Below, one piece after another: positions 34,750 through 43,671 of a stretch of 64,000 bases of DNA. Source of the stretch: Bacteroidaceae bacterium (lineage in GTDB: Bacteria; Bacteroidota; Bacteroidia; Bacteroidales; Bacteroidaceae); assembly GCA_017469925.1 (NCBI GenBank), contig JAFUFK010000006.1, forward strand, positions 1 to 64,000. Reading direction: 5' to 3'. A model generated the notes under the pieces. The model was given only the letters and a program-made list of their open reading frames with translations. It had not been told where the DNA came from and did not search any database. A program made the translations under genes and the position numbers. How positions within the stretch are numbered: the stretch's first letter is position 1; every line of letters begins with the position of its first letter.

Positions 34750-34778
34750 AAGGCGCAGCCACTTCAATGGAGAAATAA

Positions 34779-34808
34779 AGCTGCAACTTCATCAGTTGCG
34801 GCTTTTTT
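34779..34808 (+). terminator. Terminator of rpsO
   Basis: GCTGCAACT pairs with AGTTGCGGC (loop TCATC), then six T; it ends 20 bp before the next start codon. Confidence 0.85.
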
Positions 34809-34828
34809 CATTATTAAAAGAAAAAGAT

Positions 34829-37342
34829 ATGAGTTATAAGAAACTTCTCCCCGACGTGCTGATGGTGGCCCTTTTTGCCGTCATCAGTTTGGCTTATTTC
34901 TGGAACCCCATCATGGACGGGCTGGTGCTGACGGGCACCGACCACGACGCAGCCGTGGGGTCGAACGTGGAATTGAACGAGTATCGCCGGGCACACGACG
35001 GCGAGCGCACCCGCTGGACGAACTCCCTGTTCTCGGGTATGCCCACCTACCAGATGTCGCCCTCGTACGACAGCACCGACACGCTATCGACCATCGAGCG
35101 AGTCTATCAACTGGGTTTGCCCACGGTGGCCGGCTACGTGTTCATGATGCTGCTGGGCTTCTACATCCTGCTGCGCGCCTTCGACTTCCGTCAGTGGATG
35201 GCCGCTCTGGGTGCCATCCTGTGGGCGTTCTCCAGTTACTACTTCATCATCATTGCCGCCGGCCACATCTGGAAACTGCTGACGCTCTGCTTCATCCCGC
35301 CCACCATAGCGGGCCTTGTGCTCTGCTATCGGGGCAAATACCTCTGGGGCATACTGGTGACAGGCATATTTACCGCCCTGCAGGTCTTCTCGAACCACAT
35401 CCAGATGTCGTACTACTTCCTCTCGGTCATGTTGCTGATGGCGGTGGCCTATCTCCTCAAGCTTCGCTTTCCTGAGTGGCTAAAGGGTTCCCTAGCCGCC
35501 CTGGTGGGTGGATTGCTGGGACTGAGCATCAACGTCTCGAACCTCTATCACACCTACGAATACAGCAAGGAGACCATGCGCGGCAAGAGCGAACTGACGC
35601 AGAAGACGAAGGACGCCGCCGACCAGACTGACAGCGGACTCGAACGCTCGTACATTACAGCCTGGAGTTATGGCATCGGCGAGACGTGGACCCTGCTTGT
35701 GCCCAATACGAAGGGCGGTGCCTCGGTGCCCTTGAGCCAGAGCAAGACAGCCATGGAGAAGGCCAAGAACGACTACCGCCCGCTCTACCAGCAAATGGGC
35801 CAGTACTGGGGCGAGCAGCCCGGGACGAGCGGCCCCGTCTATGTGGGTGCCTTTGTCTTGTTCCTCTTTGTCCTGGGCCTCTTTATCGTAAAGGGCCCGA
35901 TGAAGTGGGCGCTGCTGGTGGCTACCATCCTCAGCATCCTGCTCTCGTGGGGCAAGAACTTCATGCCCCTGACCGACTTCTTCCTCGACTATGTGCCCAT
36001 GTACGACAAGTTCCGTACCGTGGCCTCTATACTCGTCATTGCGGAGTTCACCATTCCCCTCTTGGCCATGATGGCGCTGAAGGAAGTGGTAAATCTCTCC
36101 CAGCCTCCCCTTAAAGGGGAGGAGAACGCCCTCCCTTTAAGGGAGGGGTGGGGTAGGTCTTCATTGTGGGCCTTGGCCCTTACCGCAGGCGTGTGCTTCC
36201 TCTTCTGGCTGATGCCCGACGTGTTCTTCGGCAACTACATCTCGGAGAGCGAGCGACAGGCCATTCAGGGCCTCTCGGAGTATGGTTGGCCTGTGGGCGA
36301 CGTGATGCAGAACCTCTCGGATATGCGCCGTGCCGTCTTCACGGCCGATGCCATGCGCTCCTGCATCATCATCCTGATAGGCTTCGGCATACTGATGCTC
36401 TACCGCTATCGCAAACTGAAGGAAGTGCCCATGGTGGCCTGTCTGGCATTGCTTTGCCTTGTGGATATGTGGGGCGTGAACAAGCGCTACCTGAACGACG
36501 ACATGTTCGTGCGCCCGCGCACCACGGAGCAGGCCTTCCCGCTGACCGACGTCGATGCCGAGATACTGCAAGACTCGGACCAGTACTATCGCGTACTGAA
36601 CCTTGCAGTCAGCACCTTCAACGACAATACGACATCGTATTATCACAAGAGCATTGGCGGTTACCACGCAGCCAAACTGCGCCGTTACCAGGAACTCATC
36701 GAGGCCCACATCCAGCATGAGATTCCGCAGGCCTGGCAGTCGGCCACGAACATCGCGGAGGTGCCGGGCGACAGCCTCTTCCCCGTGCTGAACATGCTGA
36801 ACATGCAGCACATGATATTGCCCTTGAAGGACGGCGGGCGCGTGCAGGTGGAGAATCCTCATGCCAACGGCAATGCCTGGTTCGTCCGCGAGGTGCGCTA
36901 TGTCGATGATGCCGATGCCGAACTGGCAGGACTGAAGCAACTCGACACGAAGCACGTGGCCGTGGCCGACAAGCGGTTCGCTGAGGTTTTGGGCAAAGCC
37001 CAGAACGACTCTACAGCCAAGGCTGTCCTTACCTCTTACGAGGCTAACGAACTGCAGTACGACGTGGAGAGTCAGGACGGCGGCGTGCTGGTGTTCAGCG
37101 AGATATACTACCCTGGTTGGACGTGCATTGTCGATGGTCAGCCCGTGGAGATTGGGCGTGTCAACTATGTCCTGCGTGCCATTCGCATCGATGGTGGTAA
37201 GCACAGGGTCGTGCTCACCTTCAAGCCTCGCTCGGAACGCATCACCGAGACCATCGCCTATTCCGCCCTCGCCCTGCTGGCCCTCCTGTTGGTTGGTCTG
37301 CTTGTGCGCCCGCTCGTCCGCGGCAGTGTTAAAAAGGTTTAA
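34829..37342 (+). CDS. YfhO-family polytopic membrane protein
   Basis: An 837-residue membrane protein of the YfhO family (GT-C-like fold; relatives glycosylate lipid-linked or teichoic polymers). About a dozen membrane helices occupy residues 1-510, with an early acidic motif after helix 1 (NPIMDGLVLTGTDHDAAVG). A soluble domain (about 540-790) follows with FSEIYYPGWTCIVDGQPVEIGRVNYVLRAIRI, a YfhO hallmark, and a last helix before the C-terminus. Bases 36096-36162 encode a palindromic insert (SQPPLKGEENALPLREGWGRSS) in a loop between helices. The start at 34829 (MSYKKLLPDVL) is preferred to 34796, which would overlap the rpsO terminator. Confidence 0.85.
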   Translation: MSYKKLLPDVLMVALFAVISLAYFWNPIMDGLVLTGTDHDAAVGSNVELNEYRRAHDGERTRWTNSLFSGMPTYQMSPSYDSTDTLSTIERVYQLGLPTVAGYVFMMLLGFYILLRAFDFRQWMAALGAILWAFSSYYFIIIAAGHIWKLLTLCFIPPTIAGLVLCYRGKYLWGILVTGIFTALQVFSNHIQMSYYFLSVMLLMAVAYLLKLRFPEWLKGSLAALVGGLLGLSINVSNLYHTYEYSKETMRGKSELTQKTKDAADQTDSGLERSYITAWSYGIGETWTLLVPNTKGGASVPLSQSKTAMEKAKNDYRPLYQQMGQYWGEQPGTSGPVYVGAFVLFLFVLGLFIVKGPMKWALLVATILSILLSWGKNFMPLTDFFLDYVPMYDKFRTVASILVIAEFTIPLLAMMALKEVVNLSQPPLKGEENALPLREGWGRSSLWALALTAGVCFLFWLMPDVFFGNYISESERQAIQGLSEYGWPVGDVMQNLSDMRRAVFTADAMRSCIIILIGFGILMLYRYRKLKEVPMVACLALLCLVDMWGVNKRYLNDDMFVRPRTTEQAFPLTDVDAEILQDSDQYYRVLNLAVSTFNDNTTSYYHKSIGGYHAAKLRRYQELIEAHIQHEIPQAWQSATNIAEVPGDSLFPVLNMLNMQHMILPLKDGGRVQVENPHANGNAWFVREVRYVDDADAELAGLKQLDTKHVAVADKRFAEVLGKAQNDSTAKAVLTSYEANELQYDVESQDGGVLVFSEIYYPGWTCIVDGQPVEIGRVNYVLRAIRIDGGKHRVVLTFKPRSERITETIAYSALALLALLLVGLLVRPLVRGSVKKV
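36096..36162. repeat. In-frame palindromic element inside the YfhO-like gene
   Basis: Two inverted arms: CTCTCCCAGCCTCCCCTTAA and the right arm CCCTCCCTTTAAGGGAGGGG followed by TGGGGTAGGTCTT. Inner palindromes centre on CCCCTTAAAGGGG and CCCTTTAAGGG. Read without stops as QPPLKGEENALPLREGWGRS. Confidence 0.8.
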
Positions 37343-37346
37343 CGGC

Positions 37347-37377
37347 TTGCCCGTTTCCGCAATTTTTAGTACCTTTG
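37347..37377 (+). promoter_or_regulatory. Promoter of the small barrel-protein gene
   Basis: TTG (37347-37349), 20-bp spacer, TACCTTTG (37370-37377); 38 bp before the start codon. Confidence 0.7.
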
Positions 37378-37414
37378 TGTATCTTTTAGTACAAACAATA
37401 ATAGCAACAACAAA

Positions 37415-37882
37415 ATGAAGAAATTAATGATGATTCTTGCGCTCGTGTGTTCGGTGAACGCCTCGGCGCAGTGGTTTGTTGGTGGTGGTACCAACTTCGG
37501 TTACATTAAGGACAACTTCCAGTTCTCCTTCCATCCCCAGGCCGGTTATGAGTTTAACGACCGCTGGGCTGTTGGTTTCGGGCTGGGCTTTACGCTTGTG
37601 AACGACATATATGGCTATGCTGAGCCATACGTTCGCTTCAATTGCTGGAACAACGACAAGCTGTTCGTCGATGTGAAGGCCCGTGCAGAGTTCATTTTCG
37701 GCCATGGTGCCGAGGGTGCTCAGGTAGGCCTTTCCCCCTCGCTTCGCTATAAGATTAACGACCACTGGCAGGTCTATGGCGACGCAGGTCTGTTTGGTGC
37801 CGAGAAGGTAGGCGGTGACTGGGCTCCGGCCTTCGGCGTCGGCTCAATTGGCATAAGCACTGGCGTAATCTACAAGTTCTAA
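37415..37882 (+). CDS. Small outer-membrane beta-barrel protein
   Basis: A 155-residue secreted protein. Signal peptide MKKLMMILALVCSVNASAQ is followed by alternating polar/aromatic strands (WFVGGGTNFGYI, WAVGFGLGFTLV, EPYVRFNCWN, AEFIFG, GLSPSLRYKI, WQVYGDAG) ending in the terminal aromatic strand IGISTGVIYKF used for barrel insertion. About eight strands, like OmpW/OmpX-size barrels common in Bacteroidota. Specific function unknown. Confidence 0.8.
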   Translation: MKKLMMILALVCSVNASAQWFVGGGTNFGYIKDNFQFSFHPQAGYEFNDRWAVGFGLGFTLVNDIYGYAEPYVRFNCWNNDKLFVDVKARAEFIFGHGAEGAQVGLSPSLRYKINDHWQVYGDAGLFGAEKVGGDWAPAFGVGSIGISTGVIYKF

Positions 37883-37904
37883 GCGAATCCCCCAACGTAC
37901 TAAA

Positions 37905-37940
37905 GGAAAGCGGTAGGCACTCGGTGCTTACCGCTTTATT
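37905..37940. terminator. Bidirectional terminator between convergent genes
   Basis: AAAGCGGTAGGCAC pairs with GTGCTTACCGCTTT (loop TCG), flanked by A- and T-rich ends. The stop codon of the reverse-strand glycosyltransferase (37928-37930) lies inside the stem, so one sequence serves both genes. Confidence 0.8.
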
Positions 37941-38716
37941 ATTGCCCGGACGACGAACCAGAGGTGGGCCAGGATGGCGCGAGACCACCCGTAGTGATGG
38001 GCCATAAGGCGGAGGCGTTCGAGGAGCGAACGGCGGTGGTTTCGGGTCGTGAGCCCTTCGCTCAGATAGTCGGTCAGTATGAGATGGGTGTTAAGGAAAC
38101 GCAGGCGACGGCGCTCGGCCCGGCGCATCAGGCGGATGCACCAGTCGTAGTCGGCCGAGTAACGATAGCGGAGGTCGAAGGGTTCGCTGCGGGCCAGGTC
38201 GGTGCGGGCATAGAAGCTTTGGTGGCAGACCAACATGCCCTGGAGGAACGACTTTGAGCTGAGCCGCTCGGGTGCCTCGAGGCGACGGTGGCGGAGAAAG
38301 TGGCCTTCGGCATCGACGAGGTCGGTCTCGCCATAGAGCACCGCATAGTTGGCACGGTCGCGCTGCCAGCCCGTCTGGCTGACAATCTGTTCGATGGTCG
38401 TCGGCTCATGCAGGCGGTCGCCGGCATTCAGGAAGACCAGATAGTCGCCCGCCGCCAGGTTGATGCCCTTGTTCATGGCATCGTAGAGCCCGTTGTCGGG
38501 CTCTCGGACCACGCGAATCGTATGTCGGTTGGGCTCGGCATTACGCTCCACGTAGCGTTGCACATGGCTCATGGTGTGGTCGGTCGAGCAGCCATCGACG
38601 ATGAGATGCTCAATGCGCGGGTAGGTTTGCCGTTCCACGCTCTCGAGCGTCTGCTCGATGGTCGGTTCGGCATTATAGGTGACGGTGATGATGGTTATCA
38701 GCGGCTTGTCATTCAT
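37928..38716 (-). CDS. Glycosyltransferase family 2
   Basis: A 262-residue GT-A enzyme. The N-terminal LITIITVTYNAEPTIEQTLESVERQTY and IEHLIVDGCSTDHTM form the nucleotide-sugar site. A DxD-like region is in NAGDRLHEP, and the C-terminal YSADYDWCIRLMRRAE fits the acceptor/catalytic-base region. It probably adds one sugar to a surface glycan. Its start overlaps the end of the upstream GT4 gene by 8 bp, so the two form an operon. Confidence 0.88.
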   Translation of the reverse strand: MNDKPLITIITVTYNAEPTIEQTLESVERQTYPRIEHLIVDGCSTDHTMSHVQRYVERNAEPNRHTIRVVREPDNGLYDAMNKGINLAAGDYLVFLNAGDRLHEPTTIEQIVSQTGWQRDRANYAVLYGETDLVDAEGHFLRHRRLEAPERLSSKSFLQGMLVCHQSFYARTDLARSEPFDLRYRYSADYDWCIRLMRRAERRRLRFLNTHLILTDYLSEGLTTRNHRRSLLERLRLMAHHYGWSRAILAHLWFVVRAIIKR

Positions 38717-39827
38717 ACTCTTTCATGTAAAGTTGGGCCACGCGGTGTTCGTCGTAGGTCTCGCGGGCGTAGCGGGCCGCTGCCTCGGACAGTTCGGGGT
38801 GGGAGAGGACGTATCGGATGCCCTGGGCCAGGTCGTTGGCGTCGCGGTAACGGGCCACATAGCCGTCCGTCTGGTGGTGAATCATCTCGGGAATACCGCC
38901 GACGCGGAAGCCGACACAGGGCGTTCCGCACGACATGGCCTCGACGATGGTGTTCGGCAAGTTGTCCTGGAGCGACGGGGTTACGAAGACGTCGGCCGCG
39001 GCATATAGGAGTGCCATGCGCTGCTCTTCACGGATTTCGTAGTCGCCCCCTTTGCCCACGCGGATGACGCGCACGTCGGGCAGTTGCTTCATCGCCTCGT
39101 CCAGGTAGCGGACACCCTTGCGCTCGTCGGTCACCTTCTGGCAGATGAAGAGCACGATAGGCCCCTCCTCGGGCAGACCGAACTGGCGGCGGGCCTCCCG
39201 CTTCGGTATAGGCCGGAACACGGTGTGGTCTATTGCATTGGGAATCGCTACGACGCGCTGTCCCTTGGTCAGGGCGCTCCGGCGCGCCTCGTCGGCTATC
39301 CACTGGCTACAGCCCACGAAGGTGATGTTCCCTTGCCCGTAGATGCGACGCTTCGCCTCGAAGACCTTGTGCGACAGGTCCCTGGCGCCGGGGTGGGCGA
39401 GTTGGGGACACCGGTGGCAAGCCGTCTGGAAGCGGTCGCACCCCTCCGCATAGTGGCAGATGCCGGCGTAGGGCCACTGGTCGTGGAGCGTCCAGACGAC
39501 GCGCTTGCCGCTCCTGAGTATCTTCTCGATGGTCCCGAGGGACAGGAAGCCCTGATTCACCCAGTGCAGGTGGACGACGTCGGCTTCCCGGAAGGCACTC
39601 GTCTTGGTGATGTCCTCGCCTCGGTTGGCGATATCCACCAGCCACAGGTTCTTCCGGCTCCGGTTGGCTAAGGCAATGCGCAGGCGTTCCCAGTAGAATG
39701 CCCACCGGCCCTTCCGGGTGGCCGTCGCTACCTCTACGCCCTCCTGCCGAAGGGCCTTGGCAAGGCGGTTAGCCGCAATGGCCGCTCCGCCCGTCCGCTC
39801 CGTGGTGTTGACTATCAGTACGCGCAT
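38709..39827 (-). CDS. Glycosyltransferase family 4 (GT-B)
   Basis: A 372-residue retaining glycosyltransferase. N-terminal acceptor domain begins MRVLIVNTTERTGGAAIAANRLAKAL. The C-terminal nucleotide-sugar domain has NAIDHTVFRPIPK, VLFICQKVTDERKGVRYLDEAM and the EX7E-type region VTPSLQDNLPNTIVEAMSCGTPCVGFRVGGIPEMI. Start at 39827 is used; 39833 adds MF. The promoter just upstream leaves a leader of under 20 bases. First gene of a two-gene glycan operon with the GT2 gene. Confidence 0.9.
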   Translation of the reverse strand: MRVLIVNTTERTGGAAIAANRLAKALRQEGVEVATATRKGRWAFYWERLRIALANRSRKNLWLVDIANRGEDITKTSAFREADVVHLHWVNQGFLSLGTIEKILRSGKRVVWTLHDQWPYAGICHYAEGCDRFQTACHRCPQLAHPGARDLSHKVFEAKRRIYGQGNITFVGCSQWIADEARRSALTKGQRVVAIPNAIDHTVFRPIPKREARRQFGLPEEGPIVLFICQKVTDERKGVRYLDEAMKQLPDVRVIRVGKGGDYEIREEQRMALLYAAADVFVTPSLQDNLPNTIVEAMSCGTPCVGFRVGGIPEMIHHQTDGYVARYRDANDLAQGIRYVLSHPELSEAAARYARETYDEHRVAQLYMKEYE

Positions 39828-39845
39828 AAACATGGCTTTCTCTCT

Positions 39846-39877
39846 GCAAAGGTACGAATAAGCCGACGTAATCGCAA
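39846..39877 (-). promoter_or_regulatory. Promoter of the GT4/GT2 operon
   Basis: On the reverse strand, TTG (39877-39875), a 20-bp spacer and TACCTTTGC (39854-39846). It diverges from the GH43 gene. Confidence 0.7.
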
Positions 39878-39896
39878 ATATTTCAATTCTTTTTAC

Positions 39897-39905
39897 TACC
39901 TTTGC
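39897..39905 (+). promoter_or_regulatory. -7 box of the GH43 gene
   Basis: TACCTTTGC, 29 bp before the GH43 start; no TTG at the usual distance, so it may need an activator. Confidence 0.6.
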
Positions 39906-39934
39906 GAAGCATATCAACCTAAAGCCCGACGACA

Positions 39935-40963
39935 ATGAGACGAACCCTCCTGACCCTAATCGTAGCGACCCTTGCCAGTACAGCCTTGGCACAGGGACCG
40001 CGCCAGCGCTTCCGCCGCGAAGCCTTCGAGACCGACCGCCCCATGGTGCACGACCCCGTAATGGCCAAGGAGGGCGACACGTATTACCTGTTCTCGACGG
40101 GCATGGGCATTCAGCAAATGACCTCGAAGGACCGCAAGACGTGGACCGTACTGCCCCAGCCGGTGATGACCGTCATCCCGGGTTGGACCACCGACTCCGT
40201 AGCGGGCTTCGGCAGCCACGTATGGGCACCCGACGTCATCCGCTGGCGTGGCCGCTGGTGGCTGGCCTACAGTTGTTCCACGTTTGGGCGCAACGGCTCG
40301 GCCATAGGCTTGCTCAGTGCCCGTTCGCTCGGGGCGAACATGTGGAAGGACGAGGGTTGCCTCGTCTGCTCCCGCGAGCATCGCGACAACTGGAACGCCA
40401 TCGACCCGAACCTGGTCATCGACGCCGCGACCGACACGCCTTGGCTCGTCTGGGGTTCCTTCTGGGACGGCATCCAGTTGGCCCGCCTCGACTCGACGAT
40501 GCACCTTGCCCAGGGCGAACGGCCCCGCACGATAGCCCGCCGCCACCGCCCGGGCGATCCGTCGGCGGCTGAGAATCCTACCTCCCGATTTGCCGGGCGC
40601 AATGCCATCGAGGCCCCCTTCATCTACCGCCACGGCGACTTCTATTACCTCTTTGTCTCTTGGGACTACTGCTGCCGCGGCGCGAAGAGCAACTACCGCG
40701 TTGCCGTCGGCCGTAGCCGGACGATTGAGGGTCCCTACCTCGACCGCGAGGGGCGCGACATGCAACAAGGCGGCGGTACCCTCGTCCTCGAAGGGGACAA
40801 ACGGGAGTGGGAGGCGGCAGGCCACTGCGCCGTCTATGACTTTGGCGACGGCGACACGTTTATCTGCCATGGCTACAGTGCGACGCAGAACGGGGCGGCC
40901 TTCCTCATCCAGCGCCCAGTCTCCTGGAGCGCCGACGGATGGCCCTCACTAAGCGCCGACTGA
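39935..40963 (+). CDS. Secreted GH43 arabinanase-like glycoside hydrolase
   Basis: A 342-residue five-bladed beta-propeller enzyme. After the signal peptide (ends ALAQ), the catalytic-base Asp lies in MVHDPVMAKEGDTYYLFSTG, the pKa-modulating Asp in WNAIDPNLVID, and the general-acid Glu in NAIEAPFIYRHGDFYYLFVSWDYCCRG. The overall pattern matches GH43 endo-1,5-alpha-L-arabinanases. It stands alone, converging with the dicarboxylate carrier with a 3-bp gap. A lone GH43 inside a polysaccharide-synthesis region may simply be an unrelated plant-arabinan enzyme. Confidence 0.88.
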   Translation: MRRTLLTLIVATLASTALAQGPRQRFRREAFETDRPMVHDPVMAKEGDTYYLFSTGMGIQQMTSKDRKTWTVLPQPVMTVIPGWTTDSVAGFGSHVWAPDVIRWRGRWWLAYSCSTFGRNGSAIGLLSARSLGANMWKDEGCLVCSREHRDNWNAIDPNLVIDAATDTPWLVWGSFWDGIQLARLDSTMHLAQGERPRTIARRHRPGDPSAAENPTSRFAGRNAIEAPFIYRHGDFYYLFVSWDYCCRGAKSNYRVAVGRSRTIEGPYLDREGRDMQQGGGTLVLEGDKREWEAAGHCAVYDFGDGDTFICHGYSATQNGAAFLIQRPVSWSADGWPSLSAD

Positions 40964-40966
40964 CGC

Positions 40967-42301
40967 TTAGTAGATAAGCTGGGCGAGTAGGTACGATACC
41001 GCCGTGGCCACGAAGACGCTGACCAAGCCCGGCATCATGAACGAGTGATTAAGCAAGTACTTTCCGATGACCGTCGTCCCGGAGCGGTCGAAGTTGACCG
41101 TGGCGATGTCCGACGGATAATTAGGGATGAAGAAGTAGCCATATACCGAAGGCAGCACGCCCAGCAGTATGGGGCCCGGTATGCCCAGCTTGTAGGCCAG
41201 GGGCAACATGGCCACGACGACGGCTCCCTGTGAGTTGATGAGCACCGAGACGAGGAAGAAGACGAGGGCAATCGTCCAGGGGTACTGGGCCACGACGCCT
41301 TCGAGGGCGGCCTGAATCTCAGGGATGTAGTTCGAGAAGTACGTATCGGCCATCCAGGCGATGCCGTAGATGGCGACGACGGCCACCATGCCCGACTGCC
41401 ACACGGGCCCAGCGACGGCGTGCTTCGGCTGGGCTTTGCAGAAGATTATCATCAGGGCGGCTGCCGTTATCATGACGATTTGTATGACGAGGTTCATCTT
41501 CAGCCTCTCCCCCTCCCACGAAGGCAACAGGCCGGGCACGGCTGCGAAGAGCACGATGACGGCCAGGGCGGCGAGGAATATCCACACGGCCCGACGGGCC
41601 TCGGGCGATATTTCCTTGTCGAGCGTCGTGGCCGAGTTGCCGTAGATGTAAGCCCGCTGTTCGGGGTCGGCCAGGCGGGCCTGGAACTGCGGGTCCTTGT
41701 CGAGGTCGAGTCCGCGATGGTAGCTCAGGGCTGCTGCAGCCATGAGTCCGCACAGACACGACGGGATGGAAATCATCAGCACCCCGGGGATGGTGACGTC
41801 GAACCCGTTGGCGTTCGATATGCTCACAAAGGCCACGACGGCGGCGGCAATGGGCGAACAGGTGATGCCCACCTGGGAGGCGATGGAGGCCACTCCGCAG
41901 GGTCGCTCGGGACGTATGCCTTTCTTCAGGGCAATGTCGCAGATGATGGGCATCAGCGTATAGACGACGTGCCCCGTGCCCACCAGGACGGTGAGGAAGA
42001 ACGTCGAGAGCGGAGCCAGAATGGTAATGCGGTCGGGGTGGCGGCGCAGCATGCGTTCGGCTATCTGTATGAGCCAGTCCATGCCGCCCGAGGCCTGCAT
42101 GATGCCGGCGCACGTAACGGCGGCGATGATGATGTATATGACGTCGGTCGGCGGCGTGCCGGGCTTCAGGCCGAAGCCAAAGACCAGTATGGCCAGTCCG
42201 ATACCGGAGATGGCACCCAGCGCCAGCGAACCGTAGCGCGAACCCACCCAGAGCGTGCCCAACACGATAAGGAGTTGCAGAATCATGGATAGTGAGAACA
42301 T
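40967..42301 (-). CDS. Anaerobic C4-dicarboxylate transporter (DcuA/DcuB family)
   Basis: A 444-residue inner-membrane carrier with about 10-12 helices; it exchanges fumarate, malate or aspartate for succinate. Family motifs: FGFGLKPGTPPTDVIYIIIAAVTCAGIMQASGGMDW, GTGHVVYTLMPIICDIALKKGIRPERP, ASQVGITCSPIAAAVVAF, and the C-terminal GYFFIPNYPSDIATVNFDRSGTT. Start at 42301 (MFSLSMILQLL) gives normal length; the longer frame upstream overlaps the next gene. Fits a succinate-exporting fermentation together with pckA. DcuA and DcuB cannot be told apart here. Confidence 0.93.
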   Translation of the reverse strand: MFSLSMILQLLIVLGTLWVGSRYGSLALGAISGIGLAILVFGFGLKPGTPPTDVIYIIIAAVTCAGIMQASGGMDWLIQIAERMLRRHPDRITILAPLSTFFLTVLVGTGHVVYTLMPIICDIALKKGIRPERPCGVASIASQVGITCSPIAAAVVAFVSISNANGFDVTIPGVLMISIPSCLCGLMAAAALSYHRGLDLDKDPQFQARLADPEQRAYIYGNSATTLDKEISPEARRAVWIFLAALAVIVLFAAVPGLLPSWEGERLKMNLVIQIVMITAAALMIIFCKAQPKHAVAGPVWQSGMVAVVAIYGIAWMADTYFSNYIPEIQAALEGVVAQYPWTIALVFFLVSVLINSQGAVVVAMLPLAYKLGIPGPILLGVLPSVYGYFFIPNYPSDIATVNFDRSGTTVIGKYLLNHSFMMPGLVSVFVATAVSYLLAQLIY

Positions 42302-42314
42302 GGTATCAAGGTGT

Positions 42315-43229
42315 TTAAGGTTTAAGCTTCTTATACAGGAATCGCGCGACCTTGCCCAAGGGCGTGTAGCGGATGCCCCAGTCGCGTATGGCCCGGGCGA
42401 ACTGGGCCTCCACGTCGGGGTCCTTCTCGGGCCGCTCCACACGGCTTAGGGGCAGGGGCGCCTGTCGGGGCTCGCGGTCGAACTCGTACCACTGCAACAG
42501 CCGCCACGAGCGGAAGTGCGTCCCGCTCGACAGCCCGATGTTGCGGACCATCGTCTGCCCGGGCGTCAGGCAAAGCCCGTGGGCGCGGTAGATGGCCACC
42601 TCCCAGCAGATGTCCCAGGGAATAGGCCGTCGGTCGAGACTTCCGAGGCAGGGGAATACGCCACCATACTGAAGGGCGTCCTGGTCGTCCGGGGTCAGCC
42701 CCTCGAGCGCCTCCTCGCGGGTCGTGTAGTGCCGGAAGTGTCCCTGCCACCGGTCGCGCCACGTGCCCCATCCCCACCCGCTCATGTGGGGGGTGAAGTA
42801 GAAGGGACGGTCCGCGAGCGCCAGGTTGGTGAAGCCGGCGACATGCATGACGCGCGGCACGTCCTGGTAGAGTTCGAAGGCCTGGTTCATATAGTCGAGG
42901 TAATGGGGCGAGGTGACGATGTCGTCCTCCAGCACGATGATGCGGTCGTGCTCCCGGAGCACCTCGGCGATGCCCTCGGTGATGTTCCGCTCGAGGTAGA
43001 AGTTCTCGGGCCGTTCGACCAGGGTAAGGGCGGCGAACGCCTTGGCGAACTCCCTCACCGTCCTCCTGACCTCGTGCACGAGGTCCCACGACTGCGGGTC
43101 GCGCCCCCCGTCACTGAAGACGAAGACCTCCGTCTCGCGGGCCTGCGTATTACGGGCCAGCGCCTCGAGCGTGCGGCGGGTGTTGTCCGCGCGGTTATAG
43201 ACGAAGAGGGCTACGGGTGCATGTTTCAT
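42315..43229 (-). CDS. Glycosyltransferase with nucleotide-diphospho-sugar transferase fold
   Basis: A 304-residue GT-A protein. N-terminal MKHAPVALFVYNRADNTRRTLEALARN and FVFSDGGRD bind the nucleotide sugar. The metal motif is IIVLEDDIVTSPHYLDYMNQA. The acceptor region includes FTPHMSGWGWGTWRDRW and GLSSGTHF. This subfamily occurs in Bacteroidota surface-glycan loci. Start at 43229 is the first after the non-coding array. It lies 13 bp upstream of the Dcu gene on the same strand, though functional linkage is doubtful. Confidence 0.85.
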   Translation of the reverse strand: MKHAPVALFVYNRADNTRRTLEALARNTQARETEVFVFSDGGRDPQSWDLVHEVRRTVREFAKAFAALTLVERPENFYLERNITEGIAEVLREHDRIIVLEDDIVTSPHYLDYMNQAFELYQDVPRVMHVAGFTNLALADRPFYFTPHMSGWGWGTWRDRWQGHFRHYTTREEALEGLTPDDQDALQYGGVFPCLGSLDRRPIPWDICWEVAIYRAHGLCLTPGQTMVRNIGLSSGTHFRSWRLLQWYEFDREPRQAPLPLSRVERPEKDPDVEAQFARAIRDWGIRYTPLGKVARFLYKKLKP

Positions 43230-43325
43230 GTTGCAAATATAGGTAAAAAATGGGTAACCCCCGTAAGTTTTTCCGGTTTTTTGCCGTCGCAGGCCCAAAA
43301 GCGTCGGGTCGCTGCCTCCGCAGCG

Positions 43326-43589
43326 CTTAGGTGTCGAGGTCCGGTCTCTTGGGTGTCGAGGCCCGGTCTCTTAGGTGATTTGCCTCGGTCGCCTAATAGT
43401 TTGTGATGAAAGACGCGCATCTTACGGCCGAAAGACGCGCATCTTGCAGCCGAAAGACGCGCATCTTACACGTGAAAGACGCGCGTCTTTCACGTCAGTC
43501 TATTAGGCGTTTGGCCTCGGACACTTAGGAGACGGGGCCCAAACGCTTAGGAGACGGGCCTTGAACACTTAGGAGACGGGGGCCGAACG
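43326..43589. repeat. Twelve-unit, 22-bp-periodic array in three sequence blocks
   Basis: A strict 22-bp register runs for 264 bp. Block 1 (from 43326, 43348 and 43370) has CTTAGGTG-type units with GTCGAGG and CGGTCT. Block 2 has GAAAGACGCGCATCTT units from 43408, 43430, 43452 and 43474, offset 16 bp; its last unit forms a perfect 26-bp palindrome (43470-43495). Block 3 returns to the original phase with (A/C)TTAGG units at 43502, 43524, 43546 and 43568, each with GAGACGGG in the last three. 43392 to 43502 is exactly five periods. It lies between the divergent starts of two polysaccharide genes. Confidence 0.85.
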
Positions 43590-43611
43590 CCCACGGCCGA
43601 AGTTACTCACT

Positions 43612-43664
43612 CTCGGAAAACTGCCAATAAATTTGCGTTTTCGCTCGCTTAACCGTAACTTTGC
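43612..43664 (+). promoter_or_regulatory. Promoter of acyltransferase 1, copy 2 of the promoter-bearing repeat
   Basis: CTCGGAAAA (43612-43620), TTG (43633-43635), 20-bp spacer with TTCGCTCG, TAACTTTGC (43656-43664); 7 bp before the start codon. Closely matches the rpsO promoter. Confidence 0.75.
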
Positions 43665-43671
43665 ACTCATT

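Noticed and set aside
43326-43589. CRISPR array
   Set aside because: Units are 22 bp with no repeat/spacer alternation, the words change by block, and no cas genes are in the window.
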